Source of the DNA: JBIOWF01 sp044868295
Lineage (GTDB): Bacteria > Actinomycetota > Actinomycetes > Streptosporangiales > Streptosporangiaceae
NCBI GenBank assembly: GCA_044868295.1
Contig: JBIOWF010000010.1
Coordinates: 1 to 11,247, forward strand
Reading direction: 5' to 3'
Length of the DNA: 11,247 bases
Shown here: one piece after another, positions 6,385 to 11,247 of the stretch
Layout of the letters: each line of letters begins with the position of its first letter
How positions within the stretch are numbered: the stretch's first letter is position 1
Program-made: the position numbers and the translations under genes
Notes under the pieces: generated by a model
Told to the model about the DNA's origin: nothing
What the model saw: the letters and a program-made list of their open reading frames with translations, nothing else
Databases searched by the model: none

Positions 6385-7329
6385 TCATGAGCTCAGGGCG
6401 GCGTGGCCGTACTGGAACTCGGGGTCGATCTGGGCCGTGAGGTCCTGGCCGGTGGCGCGGTTGGCCCAGGAGTCGGCGTTGCGCAGGTGGAACTCGGCGG
6501 CCTGGCGGCCGAACTTCTCCCAGTCCTTGGGCTGCGCGTCGAGGTGCTTGAGCAGCACGCCGAGCGCCTCGTGGTTGGGGGACTCAAGGTCGTCGAGGGT
6601 GAACGGCCGCCCCTGCTCCATGGCGCGGACGGCGGGGGAGTGGCGCAGGCAGGCCAGCAGGTCGTCGCCCACGTGCTCGCGGAGGAAGGCGACGTCGTCG
6701 TCAGACTGGATCTTGTTGCCGACGACCGCGATCGCCACGTCGTAGTCGGCGGCGTACTCCTTGTACTGCCGGTAGACGCTCACGCCCTGGCGGGTGGGCT
6801 CCGCCACTAGGAACGTCAGGTCGAACCGGGTGAACAGCCCGGACGCGAACGAGTCGGCCCCCGCCGTCATGTCGACGACGACGTATTCGCCGGGGCCGTC
6901 CACGAGGTGGTTGAGGTAGAGCTCCACCGCGCCGACCTTGGAGTGATAACAGGCGACGCCCAGGTCGTCCTCGCTGAACGGGCCGGTGGCCATCAGCCGC
7001 AGACCCTCCACCCGGACGGCGGGAAAGAACGGGTCGTTCAGGTCGATCAGGCGAGAGCCGCGACCGGGAGGTGTCGTCTTGACCATCGCGTCCACGGAGG
7101 AAATGCGGGGATTGTCACCCCGCAGGTGGTCCTTGATCTCGCCGATCATCGCCCCGAGGGGTGAGGGGCTCTCCACCGCGCCGAGCGCCAGGCCGAGATG
7201 CTGGTTGATGTCGGCGTCGATCGCGACGACCGGTCCCCACTGTGTCGCGTACCTCGCGAACAGCGACGACAGTGTCGTCTTCCCGCTGCCGCCCTTGCCG
7301 ACGAACGCCACCCGCACGTTGCTGTCCAA
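6385..7329 (-). CDS. MinD/ParA superfamily (CooC-like) P-loop ATPase
   Basis: The product is 314 residues, cytoplasmic. GKGGSGKT (11-18) is a deviant Walker A motif with the signature Lys12 and the P-loop Lys17. AIDADINQHLG (36-46) is the switch I region, as in CooC-type proteins. VVVDMTAGAD (150-159) is the Walker B/switch II strand, and VVGNKI (202-207) is the base-recognition strand. CooC proteins use ATP to help load metal into CO dehydrogenase and other members act in cell division or DNA segregation; here no metalloenzyme or ParB gene is nearby, so the role is open. The frame begins with TTG at 7329, directly after an in-frame stop; a GTG at 7317 is a possible alternative start. The ATG at 7333 is out of frame. 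The gene sits between the kinase gene, with its repeat array, and the small hypothetical protein, all on the same strand. Confidence 0.88.
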   Translation of the reverse strand: MDSNVRVAFVGKGGSGKTTLSSLFARYATQWGPVVAIDADINQHLGLALGAVESPSPLGAMIGEIKDHLRGDNPRISSVDAMVKTTPPGRGSRLIDLNDPFFPAVRVEGLRLMATGPFSEDDLGVACYHSKVGAVELYLNHLVDGPGEYVVVDMTAGADSFASGLFTRFDLTFLVAEPTRQGVSVYRQYKEYAADYDVAIAVVGNKIQSDDDVAFLREHVGDDLLACLRHSPAVRAMEQGRPFTLDDLESPNHEALGVLLKHLDAQPKDWEKFGRQAAEFHLRNADSWANRATGQDLTAQIDPEFQYGHAALSS

Positions 7330-7334
7330 TCATG

Positions 7335-7362
7335 ATTATGAAAACCATTCCGTTGTCAGCAA
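7335..7362 (-). promoter_or_regulatory. predicted promoter of the ATPase gene
   Basis: Read on the minus strand, TTGCTG (7362-7357) and CATAAT (7340-7335) are separated by 16 bases; the second differs from TATAAT at one position. This is a markedly AT-rich island in GC-rich surroundings. Transcription would begin near 7328, almost at the TTG start codon, so the message would be leaderless or would have about 11 bases before the GTG at 7317. That fits the lack of a ribosome site before either codon. Confidence 0.5.
7339..7358. promoter_or_regulatory. 20-bp inverted repeat over the ATPase promoter
   Basis: TGAAAAC (7339-7345) and GTTGTCA (7352-7358) are inverted repeats with one mismatch in seven and a 6-base centre. 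They fill the space between the predicted -35 and -10 boxes and touch both, a classical place for a repressor. CAATCATG also occurs twice as a direct repeat, at 7327-7334 and 7360-7367, flanking the site. The half-sites recall TGA-AA/TT-TCA operators of Fur/Zur- or TetR-type regulators, but the spacing does not let me choose one. Confidence 0.45.
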
Positions 7363-7394
7363 TCATGCCACGAGGAAGGGCGGCCGAGTACACC

Positions 7395-7597
7395 GAATCG
7401 CTCATGTGCCTCGGGAAGGCCGGCCGGGCATGGTGAATCGCTCACTGCCGGAGGGTGGAAAGGCGGCGCGTACCGCATCGCCCACCTGCACGACGGAGGG
7501 AAGGCAAGGCGTGCCGAATCGCTCACCCGCCAGAGTGGAGAGGCATGCCGGATCGCTCAACCGCCTGAGGAAGAGGCGGCGCGTGCCGAATCGCTCA
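7395..7597. repeat. array of six degenerate 34-41-bp repeats
   Basis: The core GAATCGCTCA on the plus strand appears at 7395, 7435, 7475 (two mismatches), 7516, 7550 (one mismatch) and 7588. Spacings are 40, 40, 41, 34 and 38 bases. The flanking bases are related too, with GTGCC before the core in several copies and GGAGGG or GAGGAAG-type purine runs after it. The array fills the 265-base gap between the ATPase and kinase genes. The last core runs into the kinase gene: its TCA (7595-7597) is the kinase stop codon on the minus strand. Cores are too short, and the stretches between them too alike, for a CRISPR. The frames through it are not convincing as genes. Function unknown. Confidence 0.75.
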
Positions 7598-9103
7598 CTG
7601 AGCGGTGGTGGCCTGGGGTTCGAAGAGTTTGAAGACCTTGATCAGGGTGGGGCGCAGGCGGTTCCAGTCGTCCGCCATGGTGGTCCAGGTGAGCACGCTG
7701 GTGGTCGTTCCGGTCGAGATCACCCGGCGGAACCGGTGGTAGGTCACGCCCTTCACCAGATGGGTCTCGGGAGCCGACTTGAGTTGCCTCCAGGTGAACT
7801 CCCAGTCGGCGGCCGGGCCGTACTTGTTGGACACGGACCTTAGCCGGAGCTTCTCGTAGGCCTTCACGTTCGGGTAGAGGATCGCCTCGGCCTCGTGCAG
7901 CGCGCCGAGCGGGTCGGTCCCGCTCTGGGCGGTCACCTCGATGGTCAGCTGCGCCCGCCCGTCCGGGTCGAGCCACCGCTGGGAGTACGCGGTCTGTTCC
8001 AGCGTCCATTCCTTGGGTACGGCGGCCCGCCAACCGGCATCCGATCTGTGCCACTTGAGCTTGAGCCTGGCCGCCTGCGTCGGCCCGACGGACCACGTCG
8101 GCGTGGCCGAGGCGGCCGGTGACCCGCCGGACGCCAGCGGGACCCTGGACTCGGTCACGGCCGGGTCGGGCCGCAGCAGCGCCCACCCGCTCACCGCCAC
8201 GGCCACCGCGACCACCGCCGCGACCCCCGCGATCAGCCGGGTACGGCTGCCGCCCCGGGAACGCTCCGGGGCCGGGGCGACGGGCTCCAGCGTGGCGAGC
8301 AACCGGTCGGCCGCCTCGGGCGCGAGCCGCTTCTTCGGATCTCTCGCGAGCAGCCCGGCCACGGCGGGGCGGAGCGCCTCCGGCACCGCCGAGAGATCGG
8401 CCTCACGCGGGTGGGCGGACGGCGTCGGGGGCTTGCCGGTGGCCGCCAGGTGGAGGGTGGCGCCCAGCGCCCAGAGATCCGCGGCCGCGGTCGGGGGGGT
8501 GCCGTTCGCCCGCTCGGGAGACAGGAACGCGGTCGCGCCGCGGACGGCGCTGACCGGATGGCCGTGCGCAGGCGACCTCTCCACGATGTCCCGGTTGAAC
8601 CCGGGCTCGGCGGCGAAGACGCTGACGCCGAAGTCGGCGAGCAGCACCCGGCCGTCATGGCCGAGCAGCACGTTCGCGGGCCGCACGTCGCCGTGCCGTA
8701 CACCTGACGCGTGCGCGTAGGTCAGCGCGGCGAGGACCTTGCGCGCGATGGAGGCGGCCCGATCCGGCGCGAGCGGCCCGTCGCTGGCGACGACTCCGTC
8801 CAGCGAGCGGGAGCGCACCAGTTCGATCACGAGGTACGGGGTGCCGCCATCTTCGGCGACGTCGAAGACGGAGGCGATGTTCGGATGGCGGAGCCGTTCC
8901 GCCTGGCGCGCCTCACGGGCGATCCGCGAGGCGAGGTCCGCCCGCCGGCTCTCGCGCAGCCCGGAGGGCAGCAGCACCTCCCTGACCGCGACGGGCCGGT
9001 CCAGCAGGGTGTCGTGTCCCTCCCAGACGATGCCCATGCTTCCCTGGCCCAGGGCCCGCACCAGCCGATATCGCTTGACGATCAGCTGCCCCGCAGTACC
9101 CAT
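7595..9103 (-). CDS. membrane Ser/Thr protein kinase homologue with altered catalytic residues
   Basis: The product is 502 residues. The kinase domain is at about 11-275: GQGSMG (19-24, Gly-rich loop), RHPNI (72-76), HGDVRPANVLL (137-147), DFG (157-159), SPER (195-198) and DLWALG (209-214). A membrane span follows at about 289-310, then a Pro/Ser-rich linker and an extracellular domain of about 150 residues with alternating strands, resembling the small alpha/beta sensor domains attached to many actinobacterial kinases. Two key residues differ: the VAxK lysine that orients ATP is Arg41 (VAVR), and HRD is HGD, with the following Lys replaced by Arg141. Asp139, Asn144 and Asp157 are kept. It may be a weak kinase or a pseudokinase. 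I chose ATG 9103 over GTG 9154 because the kinase homology begins shortly after it and a candidate promoter lies between the two starts. The stop codon lies inside the repeat array. Confidence 0.9.
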   Translation of the reverse strand: MGTAGQLIVKRYRLVRALGQGSMGIVWEGHDTLLDRPVAVREVLLPSGLRESRRADLASRIAREARQAERLRHPNIASVFDVAEDGGTPYLVIELVRSRSLDGVVASDGPLAPDRAASIARKVLAALTYAHASGVRHGDVRPANVLLGHDGRVLLADFGVSVFAAEPGFNRDIVERSPAHGHPVSAVRGATAFLSPERANGTPPTAAADLWALGATLHLAATGKPPTPSAHPREADLSAVPEALRPAVAGLLARDPKKRLAPEAADRLLATLEPVAPAPERSRGGSRTRLIAGVAAVVAVAVAVSGWALLRPDPAVTESRVPLASGGSPAASATPTWSVGPTQAARLKLKWHRSDAGWRAAVPKEWTLEQTAYSQRWLDPDGRAQLTIEVTAQSGTDPLGALHEAEAILYPNVKAYEKLRLRSVSNKYGPAADWEFTWRQLKSAPETHLVKGVTYHRFRRVISTGTTTSVLTWTTMADDWNRLRPTLIKVFKLFEPQATTAQ

Positions 9104-9127
9104 CCCGCCTGCCTCTACACCCGGGCA

Positions 9128-9156
9128 AATATCACTGGATGGGGAGTCTTCCACAA
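9128..9156 (-). promoter_or_regulatory. candidate promoter of the kinase gene
   Basis: On the minus strand TTGTGG (9156-9151) and GATATT (9133-9128) are 17 bases apart. The -35 box has the TTG core and the -10 box matches TATAAT at four positions. The start of transcription would be near 9121, giving a leader of about 18 bases before the ATG at 9103, which itself has only a weak purine-rich ribosome site. It abuts the end of the Rrf2 reading frame restored at 9157, so the kinase can be expressed apart from the transporter operon. Confidence 0.4.
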
Positions 9157-9294
9157 TTAAAGGGGCGGAAGGGAACCAGTCGCGATATGGGCCAGCGTGA
9201 TCTCCGTCAAGGTGGTGTGCTCGTGCTCACGCAGGGCGGTCCAGACGTTCGTCTGTGGCTCGGCGACCCCGGGAAACGCTCGCTGTCCTGAGAG
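9157..9294 (-). pseudogene. out-of-frame C-terminal part of the Rrf2 gene
   Basis: In the frame that ends at the TAA at 9157-9159, the minus strand reads LSGQRAFPGVAEPQTN, then VWTALREHEHTTLTEI, then TLAHIATGSLPPL. That is the expected C-terminal helix and end of Rrf2 proteins (VW-ALR, then T-L-E-TLA). It is disconnected from its N-terminal part, which runs in another frame down to 9297. Adding one base to the C-run at 9296-9299 joins both into a 130-residue protein. This is either a true frameshift mutation or a one-base sequencing error. Confidence 0.7.
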
Positions 9295-9548
9295 ACCCCT
9301 TCCACTACCACGATGATGTCGGCGAGGCTGATCTCGGTGGCGGGCCGGGCGAGCCAGTAGCCGCCGTCGGGCCCGCGCTGGCTGTGGATCAGGCCGGCCC
9401 GCCTGAGCTGGAGCAGGATGTTGTCGAGGAACCTGCGCGGGATCTCCTGGGCCGTCGCGATCCTCTCGGCGGGCACCGGGCCGCTCGGCGCCGCGGCAAG
9501 CTCGACCGCGGCCCGCAGGGCGTACTGGGTGCGGGCGGAGATTCGCAT
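9207..9548 (-). CDS. Rrf2 family transcriptional regulator, frameshifted C-terminus
   Basis: As read it is 113 residues, short for Rrf2 (usually 130-165). Residues 1-84 are a complete winged-helix DNA-binding domain: MRISARTQYALRAAVELA, the recognition region ATAQEIPRRFLDNILLQL (31-48), and the wing HSQRGPDGGYWLARP (55-69). After EG (83-84) the frame runs into a Ser/Pro-rich tail unrelated to the family, while the true C-terminus continues in another frame to 9157. The three cysteines that hold an Fe-S cluster in IscR are absent from the intact part, so it would sense something else. It lies 25 bases after the permease gene on the same strand, making it the last gene of a transporter operon; Rrf2 proteins of the CymR type control sulfur supply, which fits a sulfonate-type transporter. 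Loss of the dimerization helix may make the protein inactive. Confidence 0.8.
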   Translation of the reverse strand: MRISARTQYALRAAVELAAAPSGPVPAERIATAQEIPRRFLDNILLQLRRAGLIHSQRGPDGGYWLARPATEISLADIIVVVEGVSQDSERFPGSPSHRRTSGPPCVSTSTPP

Positions 9549-9573
9549 CGGCCTGTGTCAGGTTCAGATCGGC

Positions 9574-10431
9574 TCAGGCCGGCCGCTGGTCCAGCCCCCA
9601 TCGGCGGCGGAGGGAGTTGTCGGCCAGGCCGAAGACCCGGTCGATGACGATGCCGATCACCAAAATCACGATCATGGTCGCGAGCAGGCCCGCCGAGTCG
9701 TTCAGCTCGCGGTCGAAGTACAGCCGTTCGCCGATGGACGTCTGGTTGGCGATGATGACCAGCAGCTCACCGGCCATCAGCGAACGCCAGGCGAACGCCC
9801 AGCCCTGCTTCAGCCCGGCCAGGAACGACGGCAGGGACGCGGGCAGGATCACATGCCGGTACAACTGGAGGCGGCGGAACCCGAGGACGTGCCCGGCGCG
9901 CAGCAGGATCGGCGGCGTGTAGTCCACACCCGCGATGAGCCCGTTCGCGATGGACGGAGCGGCGCCCAGCACGATCACGAACATGATCGCCGACTCGCTC
10001 AGCTTGAACAGCAGGATCGCGAGCGGGAACCAGGCGATCGACGGCATGGTCTGCAGTCCGGTGATCAGCGACCCGAACGCGGCGCGCAGCACTTGGACCC
10101 GTGACACGGCCGCGCCGATGGCGACGCCGATCAGGATCGAGAGCGTGAATCCGACCACCGCCCGGCGCATCGTCACCGCGACGGCCTGCCAGAACTCGGC
10201 GGTTCCCAGGCGCTCGAAGAGCACCGGCAGCGTGTCGGTCGGCCCCGCGAAGGCGTACACCGGCCAGATGCCGGCGAGCACCACCAGTTCCCAGATGACC
10301 AGGACGATGGCGACGGCCAGCAGCATCGGCCACGTGCCGGCCCAGATGCGGGCGACCAGGCTTCTCCGCTGCCTGGTCGACGCCTCAAGGGCGTCGAGGC
10401 CGGCGATCTCCTGGTTCAGAACAGCGCTCAT
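9574..10431 (-). CDS. SsuC/TauC-type ABC transporter permease
   Basis: The product is 285 residues, the usual size. After a charged N-terminal tail there are about six membrane helices (for example 35-54, 92-110, 131-156 and 249-268). The cytoplasmic loop GHVLGFRRLQLYRHVILPASLPSFLAGLK (180-208) is the binding-protein-dependent EAA-type loop that contacts the ATPase. Family relatives import sulfonates, taurine, nitrate or thiamine precursors; sequence alone does not tell which. The ATG at 10431 follows GAGGGG by only three bases. It lies 120 bases after the ATPase gene; that gap (10432-10551) holds no gene, only short GTCCTG/GTCGTC-type repeats. The solute-binding protein gene is not in the window and may lie beyond its right edge. 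Confidence 0.92.
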   Translation of the reverse strand: MSAVLNQEIAGLDALEASTRQRRSLVARIWAGTWPMLLAVAIVLVIWELVVLAGIWPVYAFAGPTDTLPVLFERLGTAEFWQAVAVTMRRAVVGFTLSILIGVAIGAAVSRVQVLRAAFGSLITGLQTMPSIAWFPLAILLFKLSESAIMFVIVLGAAPSIANGLIAGVDYTPPILLRAGHVLGFRRLQLYRHVILPASLPSFLAGLKQGWAFAWRSLMAGELLVIIANQTSIGERLYFDRELNDSAGLLATMIVILVIGIVIDRVFGLADNSLRRRWGLDQRPA

Positions 10432-10551
10432 ATTCCCCTCACCGTCCTGGCCGTCCTGATCGTGTTGGTCGTCTTGCCCGCCCAGCCCGTACGGCCGAAG
10501 GCGGGCGTCCAGGCCCCGGAGGCGACGGGCGGGCCGGCCTGCCGGGTGGGT

Positions 10552-11247
10552 TCAGCGGCCATGACGTCGCACCTCCTCCTTGAGGCGGTCGGTGATGGTG
10601 GCGGCGAGTTCGGCGACCTCGGCGGAGTCGATGCGGCGGGGCCGCTCCAGGCCCACCGAGTAGTCCTCGATCACGCGGCCCGGGCGGCTGGACAGCAGCA
10701 CGACCCGGTCGCCGAGCCGTACGGCCTCGCGGACGTTGTGCGTGACGAACAGGACCGCGAGGTCGCGCTCCCGCCAGATCCGCTCCAGCTCGTCATGGAG
10801 CAGGTCACGGGTCATCGCGTCCAGCGCGCCGAAGGGCTCGTCCATCAGCAGCACTTCGGCGTCCTGGGCGAGCGCGCGGGCCAGGGCGACCCGCTGGCGC
10901 ATGCCACCGGACAGCTCGTGCGGACGCTTCTTCGCGAAACCGCCCAGATGAACGATGTCCAGGAGCTCCGCCGCGCGCTCCTGCCGTTCCTTGCGCCCGA
11001 GGCCCTGGACGCGCAACGCCAGCTCGACGTTGGCCGACACGGTCAGCCACGGGAACAGCGCGGGCTCCTGGAACATCATCGCGACCTTGCGGGAGCCGGT
11101 CTCGATCGTCCCGGTGGTCGCCCGGTCGAGGCCGGCGATGAGGTTGAGCAGCGTGGTCTTGCCGCAGCCCGACGCGCCGACCAGGCACACGAACTCACCG
11201 CGCTTGGCCTGCAGCGAGATGCGGTCGAGGGCGAAGTGGTGCGAGCC
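10552..11247 (-). CDS. SsuB/TauB-type ABC transporter ATP-binding protein (5' end cut off)
   Basis: 231 residues are visible; the reading frame runs off the right edge of the window, and the first visible residues (GSHHFALDRISLQ) are the expected second strand, so perhaps 20-30 residues are missing. Numbered from the first visible residue: Walker A GASGCGKT (24-31), Q-loop MFQEPALFPWLTV (58-70) with Gln60, signature LSGGMRQRVALARAL (112-126), Walker B VLLMDEPFGALD (132-143) and H-loop THN with His170. It powers uptake by hydrolysing ATP on the cytoplasmic face with the permease encoded just downstream. A GTG-start version beginning at 11190 would lack the first strand and is not the real start. 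The Q-loop and D-loop wording are those of the nitrate/sulfonate/taurine group. Confidence 0.93.
   Translation of the reverse strand, partial: GSHHFALDRISLQAKRGEFVCLVGASGCGKTTLLNLIAGLDRATTGTIETGSRKVAMMFQEPALFPWLTVSANVELALRVQGLGRKERQERAAELLDIVHLGGFAKKRPHELSGGMRQRVALARALAQDAEVLLMDEPFGALDAMTRDLLHDELERIWRERDLAVLFVTHNVREAVRLGDRVVLLSSRPGRVIEDYSVGLERPRRIDSAEVAELAATITDRLKEEVRRHGR

Noticed and set aside
7331..7333. ATG as start of the ATPase gene
   Set aside because: It is out of frame with the ATPase (7333 to 7329 is not a multiple of three), and the ATPase frame has a stop directly before its TTG.
7395..7597. CRISPR array
   Set aside because: The shared cores are only about 10-16 bases with mismatches, the segments between them resemble each other, the periods vary from 34 to 41, and no cas genes are present.
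6986..7843. A 285-codon plus-strand frame with repeated PNRS units across the repeat array
   Set aside because: It begins antisense to the ATPase gene and ends antisense to the kinase gene. The repeated residues come from the DNA repeats, and there is no start signal.
5767..9154. A phage defence or toxin-antitoxin system formed by kinase, ATPase and small protein
   Set aside because: No nuclease, toxin, membrane effector or other known defence component is visible, and the kinase type is a common receptor-like one. I leave only the narrower idea of an ATPase/small-protein module.

Overview
The window reads as chromosome of a high-GC actinomycete. Nearly every coding frame has G or C in the third codon position, and the gene types (PASTA-less membrane Ser/Thr kinase, LLM flavin oxidoreductase, DUF6325-SHOCT protein, Rrf2 regulator beside an SsuBC-type transporter) are typical of Streptosporangiaceae-like genera. 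That family placement is an inference from sequence style; no rRNA or other marker gene is present.

Left part (1-4650): a long stem-loop and a 12-bp palindrome precede a small exported Tyr/Asp-rich protein of unknown function (157-684, +). A strong shared hairpin terminator separates it from a convergent GNAT acetyltransferase (783-1427, -). Next comes a class I/II PLP aminotransferase (1598-2887, -) transcribed divergently from a LysR-type regulator (2984-3925, +), a classical regulator/target arrangement with a palindrome between them. A purine-rich spacer with a 14-bp direct repeat leads to a DUF6325-type protein with a C-terminal SHOCT domain (4021-4647, -).

Middle part (4740-7600): an LLM-class flavin-dependent oxidoreductase (4740-5876, +) carries an in-frame low-complexity tandem repeat of about 50 residues. 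Its 3' end overlaps, tail to tail, a small conserved-looking protein (5767-6240, -). That protein lies downstream of a MinD/CooC-like deviant Walker ATPase (6385-7329, -) whose promoter seems to be covered by a 20-bp inverted repeat. Between this ATPase and the upstream kinase gene lies an array of six degenerate 34-41-bp repeats, and the stop codon of the kinase falls inside its last unit.

Right part (7595-11247, all on the minus strand): a membrane Ser/Thr kinase homologue with Arg in place of the ATP-binding Lys and HGD in place of HRD. Upstream of it is an operon-like run of SsuB-type ABC ATPase (5' end cut by the window), SsuC-type permease and an Rrf2 regulator. The Rrf2 gene has lost frame at a four-base C run (on +); one added base would restore a 130-residue protein ending at 9157. 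No tRNA, rRNA, insertion sequence, CRISPR array or complete known defence system was seen. The most unusual features are the two repeat arrays, the altered kinase catalytic residues, the Rrf2 frameshift and the ATPase/small-protein pair.
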